This document shows positions 10,842 to 21,776 of a stretch of DNA of 64,000 nucleotides, piece by piece. Under the pieces are notes generated by a model. It was not told the DNA's origin and made no database searches. It saw only the letters and a program-made list of their open reading frames with translations. The position numbers and the translations under genes are program-made. Origin of the DNA: Maratus speciosus (taxonomy: Eukaryota > Arthropoda > Arachnida > Araneae > Salticidae); the NCBI GenBank assembly GCA_963932465.1, contig OZ010799.1, positions 161,940,761-162,004,760 of the forward strand, read 5' to 3'. Every line of letters starts with the position of its first letter. Within the stretch, counting starts at the first letter, position 1.

Positions 10842-12702
10842 AGTACGTCGCATTATTGTAAATAAACAGTCCTTTGATCATCGATGAATCATTTAGGCTA
10901 ACCCTATATACCTTATCCCTAATAGAAGTTTCTACACTTGGTAGCGAATGACCATGTATATTAAGATTATCTCAAACTGCAGAATAACGTAAAATTCTTT
11001 CGGAATCTTTTTTATTAATAAGCATTGCTATAAAAATTGTACTTTAAAAGATAAATAAAAAAAAGATTGCAAAAGAAGTTACAATATTTTTTATGTAGCT
11101 TTAAGAATTAAATTATTTTATTTACATTTTGGCAAACAACTTTTTGATAGCAGAGACTTGATAAACTAGATTAAAAATTAGCCAATTACAACAACTAACT
11201 AATGTAGCTACACTTTAATTTAAAATATAGTTTACATCACCGACAGAAGTTTTAATCAAATTATTTAAAACTTAGACGCAAAATTAATCTAAAACTTTAG
11301 AGCTGCTTCTGCACTGTTTTTGGATTACCTAAGAGAAATAATTAGTAACTTTCTAACTTAAGATGAAACTTATAATCTTATACTCTTATATAATCTATAT
11401 TCGGTCTTAATTTAAGGAATTTAATTCTCCCTAACAATTTAAAAATTTTCGTTGCAACTGGTGCATTGCCGTAAAAGACAAGGCATTTCCAATGTCCCAA
11501 ACTTGCCAACTAATTAGCGAAGCCTTAATAAGAAGTATTAAAAGTTTGGATTTGAATTAAATAAAGTTTTATCAGGGTTTTATTTTGCTTGAAATTATGG
11601 GAAATGAATTATGAAGAATGGGGTATTATATAAAAATTATCTATGGAGCAAGAACGCTAAACTTTAGATTGATTTAACAATTTAAAACATTTTTACCTCC
11701 TGCGTTTTTACATAGTTACACCAATTTAATTTCCTTTATCCATTTTCTACCTCGCATTTCGACTTGACACATCACTTTAGAATACGAAACACGTCTCAAC
11801 TGTCTTTAACTAAATAATGTGTACTGGTATATTAAGAAGTGTAAAATTTGTGATACTGAATTAAATAAATGTTTATCTGGCTTTTACATTATTGTAAATA
11901 ATAAAAATTATATATATAAAACTAAATATGCGCACATATACGGGGTGGTTCGCTACCACGTGTAAAAATTTCTGGGAAGGATAGATTATTCAAAAACTAA
12001 TCTGACTCGCATAGCAATGTGGGTTCGGGAACAACTTGCCCCTGATAGGGTTAAAATAAAGTTGACATCCCAAACAGAAGTTTTAAATAAATTACTTGGA
12101 AGTTAGACGCAAAATTAATCTAAAACTTTAGAGCTGTTTCAGCAATGTTTTTGGATTACCTAAGAGAAATAATTAGTAACTTTTTAACTTAAAATGAGAC
12201 TTAAAATCTTATACTCTTATATCATCTAAAATTCGGACTTAATTTAAGGAATTTAATTTGCCTTATCGATTTCCCAATTTTCTTTGCAACTGATACATTG
12301 CTGTAAAAGACAGGGTTTTCCAAAGCTCCTATCTTACTGACTAATTAGTGAAGGTTTATAAACACGTTGAGTGCCACCATACATATTTGCCAGTTTGGCC
12401 TCCATTTTTATCCAGAAATTTATTTTTCATATCAGAAATAAAGAATAGTATTTTACGCTTTATTTAATAAAAGACATTTAGCGATAACAAAAAGTAAAAG
12501 ACAGTAAACTTTGTCTAAGGCGGAATCGGTCGAGACTGAGAAAATATTCCGTGGTAGACGATATTCCGGCTTATGCAAAAGAGCATGATTTATTGGAATG
12601 AAGCATACGTCAATCGAATGGTGTTTTATGTATTCTATAAAACGATTGGATCTTCAGTTATAATGAGTTGCTCACAGGTGACGACCTTTCATTGATTGTC
12701 CT

Positions 12703-13068
12703 TGAATCGATTTTGGCCAGGAATTATAAAAAAAGCACTCTTACTCTCATTAAAATTCTCATTCGCTTTTTGAAACACAGTTTATTACATAATCTCACAA
12801 CTCTCTATTCCGGACACAACCCAAAGCACAACAGACACAAAAATCTAAACTTAAATTTATTAAAAAGAACACATTCTCGAAGTAGAACTTCGAACAAAAA
12901 CTAAAAACAAAAAAACAATGTCCTTTTCACACAGCTTAGAAAATAACTACAAATTTAAAAGGCCGTGTCTTTTTCTCACAGCTTATAGATTTCTAGTACA
13001 AACATTTTGATATATCTGCAATGTAGCGACATCTGTTGGTATAATTAAAATATACACTTTATCAAACT
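12703..13068 (-). repeat. 3' LTR of the BEL/Pao element
   Basis: It aligns without gaps to 18740-19105. The first base of this LTR in element orientation (position 13068) is changed, so it starts AG rather than TG. Confidence 0.93.
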
Positions 13069-13082
13069 TACCGCCCCTCTTG
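13069..13082 (-). other. Polypurine tract
   Basis: On the minus strand the bases directly upstream of the 3' LTR read AAGAGGGGCGGTA. This is the expected position and composition for the primer of plus-strand synthesis. Confidence 0.7.
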
Positions 13083-13252
13083 AAACCTCTGAGGGGGGTT
13101 TCAAACTAAACCACTACAATTACAACCATTGCTAAGAATAAAAATTACAATATAACATAAATGAGTCACAGTTAATTTAAACTTATACAAATATTTAACA
13201 CAATTAATAAAGCAATATTACAATAATACACACCTTCTTAGCAAAAAATGAA

Positions 13253-15682
13253 TTAATTTTCCAGAGGTAATACGGCAATTTTTGACACTGCTTTTTTGAA
13301 TACTCCATTTGGGGTTTTTACACTTACGACTCTTGCCTTATTCTCATTGCCACAAAATACCTCTACAATTTTTCCTAATAACCATTTACAAGCTGGAAGA
13401 TCATCTTCCTTTATCACAACCATATCTCCAATTTTAAGGTTATCTTTTGCTACCGCCCACTTATTTCTCTGCTGTAATGTACTTAAATAACTATTTTTCC
13501 ACTTTTTCCAGATGGTCTGAACCATTTTTGTGGTTTTCTGCCATAAGTTTAATCTGTTATTATCAGCATTACTCAAATTAGATTCAGCAATGGCATTAAG
13601 TGGGCGACCAATAAGAAAGTGTCCAGGTGTCAAGACATCCGAGTCATCAATCCGAGAATCTGAACTCAAGGGAGTAAGTGGGCGAGAATTCAAGATGCCT
13701 TCAATTTGGTTAATTATAGTTAACATTTCTTCATAGGTTAATTTAGAATTGCCCACAACACGTTTTAAGTGATACTTGAAGGACTTGACTCCTGACTCCC
13801 ATAAACCTCCAAAATTAGGAGCTCTAGGGGGAATAAATTCCCATGCTATATTTTCAGACAACAAGTAATTAGCAAGTTTGTTGCCTGGTTTGTTTACCAT
13901 ATCTTGCAACTTTTTAAGCTCTAAATTAGTTTTTACAAAATTGCCAGCGTTATCACTGAATATTTTTCGAGGTTTGCCTCGTCTGGCAAAAAACCTCTTT
14001 AACGTGGCAATAAAGGCCTCCGATGTTAAATCACTAACTATTTCCAGATGTACTGCCTTAGTTACCATACAAATAAAAATACAAACATAAACTTTATGAA
14101 AAATACCTTTACGTTGACCTTTATATTTAATCAAAAATGGGCCACAGAAGTCAGTTCCTGTGCAATTAAAAACAAAGTCTACATTCACTCTATCCTTAGG
14201 AAGCCCGCCCATAATTTGTTCTGATATTTTAGGTTTGGCCCTAAAGCATATAACACAGTTATGTACAATTTTTCTGCAAATAGCTCTACCGTTTAGAGGC
14301 CAAAATTCTCTACGAACACAATAAAGTAAATTTTGTGGTCCTATATGTAGATATTTTTTATGATAACTTTCAATAATTAATTCTGTAAGTTTATGTTTAG
14401 AAGGCAGTACAATTGGATGTTTTTGAACATAACTTAACATGCTATTTCGGAGGAGACCTCCAACTCTGATTACATTATTTTTATCTACGAAAGGGTTTAA
14501 AGAAATCAATCTACTATTTTTTGGTAATTCCTTACCCTTAGATAACAATGTGAATTCAGAACTGAAATCTTTTTGTTGCACAGATCTTACCATATATTCT
14601 TCAGCTGTCTTCAGCTCAGCAGATGTTAACCTACCTGAACACCTTGCCTTTGGTTCCTTGAGATTCTGAATGAACCTGAAAACATAGCTAAGAATTCTAA
14701 TTAGTTTAGAATAATTATTACTTAATTGCAGAAAATTGTCAATAAAAGATGCACAGTCCGTAATTAATAATGAAGTTTCTGAAACAGTATTTTTGAGTTC
14801 ACACGAATATAAGTCCTTATCACTTTGCTTCAGTTCAAAACTATTTGAAGAATGCTCAGTACGTTGGGTTAGGAAATGGGGACCATGCCACCATAAGCTT
14901 TCCTGAAAAAGTTTGTCGGGATCCACACCTCGTGACACAAGATCAGCAGGATTGTCAGCAGATGCCACATGACTCCAATGGTTAATGTCAGAAAGATTTT
15001 GAATTGAAGATACACGCGATGCCACAAAAGTTTTTAAATCACATGGTTGTTTGCGAAACCAGCACAACACAATAGTACTGTCTGAATAATAGTAGATAGC
15101 TTCTTTAGGAACCTTTAAGATTTTGGAAACCTTTACCATCAATTTTGTTAATAAAACTGTAGCACACAGATCTAAACGTGGGTTGGTAATTGTTTTGATC
15201 GGTGAAACTCGACCTTTACTGCAGAGCAACTGAGAAGTTTGTTCACCTGAAGAATTTGGAGAAACAACATACAAAACTACACCGTATGCCTTTTCAGACG
15301 CATCTGCAAATCCACAAATTTTAAATTGCACTGGATCGTTAGTAAAAATATATCTAATAACACTTACGTTGTTGATGGCCGTTAACGGTTCTCGGAACTG
15401 CAACCAATCATCAAGTTCAGCTTTAGGTAGAGTATCATCCCAATCAATGTTTAGTCGCCACAGTCTTTGAAAGAAAATCTTTGCTCTCGTTAACACTGAA
15501 CCTAGCAATCCTAATGGATCAAATATGCAAGCGATATTTGACAAAACACTTCTCTTAGTCACCTTAGTTTGATCACTGAACGATACACTAAAAGTAAACG
15601 TATCGTCATGGGCTTTCCAACAAAGTCCTAAGGCTTTACTTTCACTCATTTTCTCAAAAGTGTAGTTCTCAGATTTACACAC
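13253..15682 (-). pseudogene. BEL/Pao RNase H - integrase part of pol
   Basis: An open frame of about 809 codons. Residues about 100-260 show RNase H features (CGFADASEKAYGVVLY, NPRLDLCA, YYYSDSTIVLCW). Residues about 425-480 hold the integrase HHCC zinc site (H..H..CVIC). The integrase core has its three acidic residues in the contexts GTDFCGPF, FSDNAGNF and GGLWESGV. The last 100 residues resemble the DUF5641 tail (WKKWKNSYLSTLQQRNKW, GDMVVIKEDDLPACKW). The listed start is a GTG inside the coding frame, not a true start: this frame continues the reverse transcriptase frame, from which a shift near 15683-15690 separates it. Within itself this part is undamaged. Confidence 0.9.
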
Positions 15683-16937
15683 TGGCTGGCTCCATTAATT
15701 CTGGATGGTTACCGAACCATTTGTGTAACTTCATATCGCAAGTACTTAATAATTGAATAAGTTCAGCTTGCAGTCTCTTAGCCGATTCTAAATAAGCTGC
15801 ACCAGTCAATACGTCATCCATGTAGAAATCCGACTGCACCACACCTGAAGCATACGGAAACTGGGATTCACCGTCCATAACAAGCTGTATAAGACATCGC
15901 ATTGCTAAATAAGGGGCGCTGGTCATACCATACGTGACAGTACATTGTCTGTAATGTTTCACCTCACCATTTACAGTATCTTTCCAAACTATGCGCTGTA
16001 AATCACGTTGACTCTCATCAATAAGTATCATGCGATACATCATTTTTACATCTGCCGTAAAGGCATAACGATGTATACGAAATCTAAGTATTATGCTGAA
16101 CAAGTCATCTTGAATGACACCTCCATTCAATAGTATAGAATTTAGGGATTCTCCGGAAGAAGTTACATGTGAGCCATTGAAGACAACTCTTAGTTTTGTG
16201 GAACTTTTATCTGGGCGATAGACACCATGGTGAGGAAGGTAATTTGCATGTATAGACTCATTTGGCCCCTCTACTTCCTCCATATGGCCTAATTCTCTAT
16301 ACTCCGACATAAATGCACAATATAACTCTAAGAGATTTGGATTTTTAACTAGCATATTCCAAAGTGAATTTAATCTATTTTGCGCAAATTGTTTTGATTC
16401 TCCCAATGAACTAGGATCCTTTTTCAAGGGCATTTGTACTATGAATTTGCCTGATATGTCTATCTGATGTGTGTTTATAAAGTGGGTGTCGCATGCTTTT
16501 TCTTCGGTATTTCTCAATGGTGCGGTCTCCTCTACTTGTTCTATTTCCCAAAATTTTCTCATTTCGAAATTTAAATCAGTTTCATTAACTAACCCACAAT
16601 GTACTTGCTCCTGACCGCTACAGTCGTAAATACTCCCAATCACTATGCAACCAAACACCGTATTTTGCAGTATTAATTTAGAATTTGGTACATTCATACG
16701 ACCCACCTTTATCAGTTCTAGAAATACTTCCGCTACTAGCAAAAGATGAATTTTTCCTGGCCTATTAAGTTCAGGATCAGTCAGAATAACTGACTCTGGA
16801 ATTTCTAGCTCTGAAATATTGATATATTTTGAGGGCCTAATTTGCGAAATCTTTTCTATGATAAGAAAATCTAACTCCCGACTATAATCTCCCGAATTAT
16901 TACTGATCAAGGCTGTTGTTTTATTTTTTACTGCCAC
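15675..16937 (-). pseudogene. BEL/Pao reverse transcriptase part of pol
   Basis: About 420 codons. The BEL/Pao entry block YLPHHGVYRPDKSSTKLR is at residues 233-250, motif A TADVKMMYR at 294-302 (D296), motif B YGMTSAPYLA at 336-345 and motif C FYMDD at 371-375. These residues coordinate the metal ions for DNA synthesis and are all present. The frame ends at a TAA directly after the connection domain because of a small frameshift relative to the RNase H frame. Upstream it joins the protease frame across a run of eight A bases (near 16972), where one base too many breaks the frame. Confidence 0.92.
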
Positions 16938-16968
16938 TGAGGATCCACTTAAACACGATACCGAAACA

Positions 16969-17550
16969 TTATTTTTTTTCTTTGCGAATTCCTAATCTTT
17001 CAACTAATTGCAAAGTTAAAAAATTGCTCATTGATCCATTATCCAATAAGGCACGCACCCGAATTTTATTTCCGAATTTATCTCTCATATAAACAACCGC
17101 AGTGGAAAGAAGAACTGTTTTAACATTACCCGATCTCACATTCGCAGTACCAGCGAAATTCTGAATTTGGTTATTTATCCCAAAGGGTATCACGTCAGCA
17201 TTTAATGTTTGTCTACCTTCATTCGCTGCCAGTGAGTTTGGCGCTTCTTTATCGCTAGAATTTTTTGTGTTTCCCATTGCAGCGGAATTTCTCTCACGCC
17301 TATCAAAACAAAGAAGTACATTGTGCCTTTTATGACACTTGGCACACGAAAATGTCGAATTACATTTTTTGACGCAGTGGTATTCTGAAAGACAATTGAA
17401 ACACAAATTATGTTTTTTAACAAATTCTACTCTGTCCTGTACATTAAATTTTTGGAATTTTGGACATTTAAAAACACTGTGATTTTCCTGGTTACATACA
17501 ACACATTTGCGCATATTTTTCTCATTTAACCCCGTAACCATGGAAGTCAC
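16969..17550 (-). pseudogene. BEL/Pao gag zinc knuckles and protease
   Basis: About 193 codons from a GTG that is not the real start. Three CCHC-type knuckles run from residue 16 to about 81: CVVCNQENHSVFKC, CFNCLSEYHCVKKC and CAKCHKRHNVLLC. Residues 145-190 are a retropepsin-like (DUF1758) segment with the active-site triplet D170-N171-G172, where most relatives have Asp-Ser/Thr-Gly. That substitution may weaken cleavage. The frame is separated from the N-terminal gag by a one-base shift in an A run near 17556 and from the reverse transcriptase by another near 16972. Confidence 0.85.
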
Positions 17551-17659
17551 CTTTGAAAGGCTATGCTTTTGTATGGCTTTCGTTTTGAAAATTTCGTTTT
17601 GTATTTACTTGTTTGGACGCACTTAGTGTACGCGCGTGGTCTCTCAAAAATTCTAGCAA

Positions 17660-18496
17660 TTAGCATTCTAGCTGAGTTAAACTTGGTAAATTATCCCGCT
17701 TAAGGTGTCTTTCCCACCACATTTTTGTATTTGCATCTAATTTTTGAGCTAAAATGTAAGCAAACATGGTAGTAGAAAACCCCTCAACTTTTTGTTCTAA
17801 AATCTCTAATGACCTAGTGAACTCATTTGTAATGTCTATTAAATTTAATAATGCTGTTGGGGACTCATTCTGAATAACAGGAATATTTATAAAACGTTTT
17901 AAATGCGCGTAAACTTGTTCTCTTGAATTTGAATACCGTTCCTCTAAAAGCGACCATGCAACTTCATAATTAGCATCCACAATTGAAATGGATTGAATGA
18001 TTCTAAAAGCATCTCCCTTTAATGAAGATTTTAAATATTGCAATTTCATTGCCCCTGATAAATTTGAGTTAACATGTACAGTGGCCTTAAATATATCTTT
18101 AAAAGAAAGCCACTCATGCAAATTTCTCGTAAATATCGGAAGAGTCAGCTTCGGCAATTTTATATTATTTTCAGCCTTTGACGCATTTTCCAAATTAACA
18201 TTCTGAAATTTTGTTTTTGAAAGCTTTTTGCTGAGTTCAAATTCTAAATTCTCTAATGACTCATTTATTTCCTCGTTTTCTTTGATAAAATCATCAATTT
18301 GATCTTCTTTACATACTTTATAAATCGCTTCCAATAAATCTGAAAAAGTTAGAACCAGTTTATTGTGTTTCTCCTTTATGAGAAGTAGTTGACTTGGTTC
18401 TAGTTCAGAAACTGACAATCGATCTTTTAATTTTGTCAAACTAGTTTTATGTGTTTTCTTTTTATCTTTAAGCTCTTTCAACTCTTTCAAACTCAT
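17660..18496 (-). pseudogene. BEL/Pao gag N-terminal part (DUF1759-like)
   Basis: ATG at 18496 begins about 278 codons. Residues 1-110 are Lys/Glu/Leu-rich and likely coiled coil. Residues about 112-270 fit the DUF1759 capsid-like region (KLPKLTLPIF, WLSFKDIFKATVH, LKGDAFRIIQSI, AWSLLEERYS). An in-frame TAA at 17660 ends it, although recognisable coding sequence continues beyond in the same frame. Around the stop the 8-mer GCTAGAAT occurs twice (17645-17652 and 17663-17670), so a short local duplication may have brought the stop in. Confidence 0.88.
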
Positions 18497-18716
18497 TTTG
18501 ACAAAAAAAAATATAAATTAAATGGGTATACACTTACCCCTCTTGACTCTTTAAATAATTAATCCATGAGCGAAAAAGGAAATACACAAGGTCAAAACAC
18601 GCAGCTGTGATTCACACTTTTAGCCGCTTAAGCACTTAAACGATGACATGTTGATCATAAGCTTTCTCACTTTTACTTTGCGGTAAATATTTATAACACA
18701 CTCCTGGTTTTCCTCC

Positions 18717-18734
18717 GGCAATGAAGACGGACCA
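18717..18734 (-). other. Candidate primer binding site
   Basis: Five bases inside the 5' LTR the minus strand reads TGGTCCGTCTTCATTGCC. A PBS typically begins TGG, complementary to the CCA end of a tRNA. I cannot name the tRNA without a search. Confidence 0.6.
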
Positions 18735-18739
18735 TAATA

Positions 18740-19105
18740 TGAATCGCTTTTGGCCCGGAATTATAAAAAAAGCACTCTTACTCTCATTAAAATTCTCATT
18801 CGCTTTTTGAAACACATTTTATTACATAATCTCACAACTCTCTATTCCGGACACAACTCAAAGCACAATAGACACAAAAATCTAAACTTAAACTTATTAA
18901 AAAGAGCATATTCTCGAAGTAGAACTTCGAACAAAAACTAAAAACAAAAAAACAATGTCCTTTTCACACAGCTTAGAAAATAACTACAAATTTAAAAGGC
19001 CGTGTCTTTTTCTCACAGCTTATAGATTTCTAGTACAAACATTTTGATATATCTGCAATGTAGCGACAACTGTTGGTATAATTAAAATATACACTTTATC
19101 AAACA
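18740..19105 (-). repeat. 5' LTR of the BEL/Pao element
   Basis: 366 bp, TG...CA ends on the minus strand, directly followed (in + coordinates) by target duplication GTCCT. It would carry the element's promoter and transcription start. Confidence 0.93.
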
Positions 19106-19110
19106 GTCCT

Positions 19111-20170
19111 GACATGAAAATCTGTTGAAAACTGAAATTCTGGAAGATCCTTTGTCTTTATAAATAAATGAGAAACGCTATTCAATTTCTTAGTACCGCT
19201 GTAATACCAATAAATTTGAAGTTTACACACACACAAGCACACACACAAAAATAATAATAATAACTTCGGGAATGAGACAGAAAGCTATCACTTTGAATTT
19301 GAGTACAACCTTAAAGCATAATATTTTGTACTTTAGACAATACATTTTTTCATAAATGTGCATTCTACTAGTAATAATATTTTTTAGATGCGTATTTATA
19401 TGGGAAAAAATGGCATAAGCAAGAATTCCTTAAAATTAAAGCAAGAATTCCTTAAAATTTAAACAGTTTCTGTTCTTTTGAAATAACTTTTTTAAAGGAA
19501 TTTATTTTTATGCTCGACATTGAGTGTTTGATGAATATATATCAGTTTTAAAGTTTCGTAAACGAAATACCTTTCATTTTTAAAATATCCCTTTTTCCGC
19601 CTTATGCAAAATTTTGGTTTCGGTGGGACCTTAAATCCCTTTCCGTTTCCGCGTTTGGCAGATTCCGGCTTATGCAGCCAGAATTAATATTATTTTCTAT
19701 GGGTTCGTCGGGACTTAAAAAAATTTCCGCGGTAGACATATTTTCGGCTTAGACAGAATTTACTGTATCTTCTTTCGAAATTTCCGGTATAAAATTTCTA
19801 ATCACTTTCGCTGCCGAACCCGCGCCAGCGCGTTATGTCACACGTGCCAAAATAGCTTCGTGCGCAATTTTCAGCTTACTGGAACTACAATTGCTATCTA
19901 GTGAAGGTCAGTGAAATTATTTACTATTGTTTCCTAAAAATGCTATTGCGATTGCATTCAATGACCCTTTATCTACTGACCGTACTTATAAGTACCACTC
20001 ACTTCAAACTTTCATCCAATAGTGATATTTCATCAAATATTCTTTACCTATTTAGGGTAAGAAAATCCACAAATGCTCAAGGAGAAAATCTGAATGTTTA
20101 TTTTCTACACAGAGGCTCGTAATGCATATCTCGCTTTAACAATCATTCTTAAGAGATCGACTTTTAAAAG
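19111..20170. other. Non-coding; GC-richer patch at 19800-19900
   Basis: 19111-19765 is the right part of the Tigger-like element. A GC-rich patch at 19805-19870 (CGCGCCAGCGCG-like, CACACGTGCC) stands out from its AT-rich surroundings and is unexplained. At 19963-20020 a segment matches the left end of the TTAA element at 57716, with the palindrome TACTTATAAGTA. Confidence 0.6.
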
Positions 20171-20178
20171 GTTATTAC

Positions 20179-20354
20179 AGGGTTCGTACGCTTCAAGGAC
20201 TTTCAAGCACCTTTTGCAAGAATTTTTGCAAAGTAATATTTGCCTTATTTAATGAAAAAAAATTCCATCTTCAGACATAGCGACCAGTACTTTACGAAAT
20301 TTCAGGTGCTAAAACACCTAAAATCTCCTGAATCCCTTGAAGCGTACGAACCTT
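20179..20354. mobile_element. hAT-like MITE with 8-bp target duplication
   Basis: The ends AGGGTTCGTACGCTTCAAGG and, reversed, AAGGTTCGTACGCTTCAAGG are inverted repeats. They are flanked by GTTATTAC at 20171-20178 and 20355-20362. An eight-base duplication and such ends fit the hAT superfamily. No coding sequence in its 176 bp. Confidence 0.85.
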
Positions 20355-20659
20355 GTTATTACATGTAAAATCTGATATATTAATGTTTTCCCTTAAAACT
20401 GTCAAAATAATTCTTTGTCTCTTTTCTGTGGAATTTTTTTTAAAAACCCTATTCACCTGTATTCGCACTTAAAACTCGGAAACATCCCTAAATAGCCGAA
20501 TTTCAATGTTTATCCCGCTGTACCCTTACATAGTCGCCTCCCATGTAAGCATTTTTGTCCTCTAGAGCCAAAAATGCTTAACTGGAGGACATCTGGCGGC
20601 CATTTAAGCGTAGAGATTTTCCTTATCTTCTTATTATCAGAAAAACTTATACATATATA

Positions 20660-21015
20660 TACAGGGTGACCCAAAAGTAGGTATACAGTTACTTATACTG
20701 CAATATATTTCATACATGTTTAATTGCGTATATAGTTGCATATTTAATCCAGAAGGTTCTCAAAATATCCACCTTCGGTATTGATGCTTTCCTGTAATCT
20801 GTCCCCGACACTCTCACACGCAGTGCGACACGAATTCCGGCTATGACGCATTTCATCAAACGCATTATCGATGAAATTCTTCAACTGTCGTACTGTGGGG
20901 GATTTTCTGGAATAAACCATATCCTTTACTACACCCCAGAAGAAGAAATCCATCAAGAAAGGGCACAATCAATTATGCATATGTAACTGTATACCTATTT
21001 TTGGGCTACCATGTA
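20660..21015. mobile_element. Mariner-like deletion derivative
   Basis: The ends TACAGGGTGACCCAAAAGTA and, reversed, TACATGGTAGCCCAAAAATA continue as inverted repeats into TACAGTTA. The TA at each edge is consistent with a TA target. The 356-bp interior retains only the last part of a transposase gene on the minus strand. Confidence 0.85.
20744..20968 (-). pseudogene. Mariner-like transposase, C-terminal fragment
   Basis: 74 codons beginning MCPFLMDFFFWGVVKDMVYS; the FFFWG..KD.VY block follows the third catalytic Asp in mariner-like transposases. The end GGYFENLLD is the usual terminus of this group. The DNA-binding part and first catalytic residues are deleted. Confidence 0.85.
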
Positions 21016-21734
21016 TATTTTTGTCTTATTGAAATTTTTTAAGCCGCCATTTACATGTGCAGTTCATAATTTTTACATATTTTCTCTCCGCTAGCGAGCG
21101 TTTTTAAATTTTTATTTGCGTCAAAAATAGGATTACTCTTATTTGATTCTCACAAAAAGTTTCTTTAAACCTTATGCCAACTTCCTATGAAATGTCATCC
21201 TAATGCCGCCAGGTGACGCCACATAAATTACATTTTTATAAACGGTGCGTGCGTAGCACTCCCGATGTACGCTGCATGAGAAAACTGGGACCCATACCAG
21301 AGGTTCATTTCGTAAGAGATTCGTTTGAATGGATGTTTTAATTCTTTCAGAGGCAAAGTATCTATATTCGAAAAATTCCGAAATGATTGAATGGCATCAG
21401 AATTATAAAACAAATTTATTTGAAAATCGGTAAAATCTTTTCTTCGCAAACCTAATAAAGTTAAAAGTTTCATTCCAAAATTCTGGTGTCAATGTGGCAT
21501 TTCGCAATTAAAATTAGGTGGGATATATTATATCCCACCGACTTTCAAAGTGTTAAATGGTTAGAGATGCGCACCTAGCTCGCCAGGTGTATGCTTCAAA
21601 GGGAGTGAAGACTCATCCCAGAAGTTCATTTTGAGAGGTTCTTTTTCCATGACAGATTAAATGTGAATCGAGGTTTCAATCATTCGAGGTTCGTTTCGAA
21701 AATTTGACGAGCAGTTACTGCTCTTAATTAACAT

Positions 21735-21776
21735 AAGTTTATTATCAGGGGCTCGGGCAACGCCGTGTTAGCTAGT
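21735..21776 (+). mobile_element. Helitron-like 3' end
   Basis: 'GGGCAACGCCGTGTTAG' then CTAGT. The same closing pattern (CGGGCAACGCCGGG, then CTAGT) is at 62759-62783. Helitrons end in CTRR next to a short GC-rich hairpin and insert 5' of T. The left end of this copy was not found. Confidence 0.5.

Larger units (their letters stand above)
1195..12360. repeat. Degenerate array of a large repeat, interrupted by insertions
   Basis: Several copies of the same ordered landmarks occur in direct order: a 'gcacatatac-gggtggtt-gctaccacgtg' block, 'gaatctg..ttaataagca', 'gcactgtttttggattac', 'agatgagacttaaaatctta', 'aactgatacattgctg', 'ttcaactgacacatca' and then the first block again. Copies or part copies start near 1195, 8220, 8820, 10905 and 12050. 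The period, after removing insertions, is roughly 1.0-1.3 kb by eye. The copies differ by many substitutions and small indels. Different copies carry different insertions, so intact copies give the empty-site sequence of interrupted ones. I cannot tell whether this is a true satellite or an old tandemly duplicated element. The last partial block, at 63655-63700, suggests the family continues beyond the window. Confidence 0.7.
12703..19105 (-). mobile_element. BEL/Pao LTR retrotransposon, nearly complete but broken
   Basis: A 6.4-kb element on the minus strand with two 366-bp LTRs, a 5-bp target duplication GTCCT (12698-12702 and 19106-19110) and canonical TG...CA LTR ends. The domain order gag (DUF1759-like), zinc knuckles, protease (DUF1758-like), reverse transcriptase, RNase H, integrase and DUF5641-like tail is that of BEL/Pao. 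The LTRs differ at about ten positions by eye (near 2.7%), none of them an indel. The internal reading frame is interrupted at least four times. The element lies within the Tigger-like element, so it is younger than that. Confidence 0.93.
12502..19765. mobile_element. Tigger/pogo-like element split by the BEL/Pao insertion
   Basis: The left end 12502 reads CAGTAAACTTTGTCTAAG and the right end, reversed from 19765, reads CAGTAAATTCTGTCTAAG. Subterminal blocks 'ATTCCGGCTTATGCA' and 'tattccgtggtagac' recur on both sides in opposite orientation. Removing the LTR element and one target duplication leaves about 850 bp, too short for a full transposase gene, so this is a non-autonomous element. TA is kept on the right flank; the left flank has GA. 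Confidence 0.7.
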
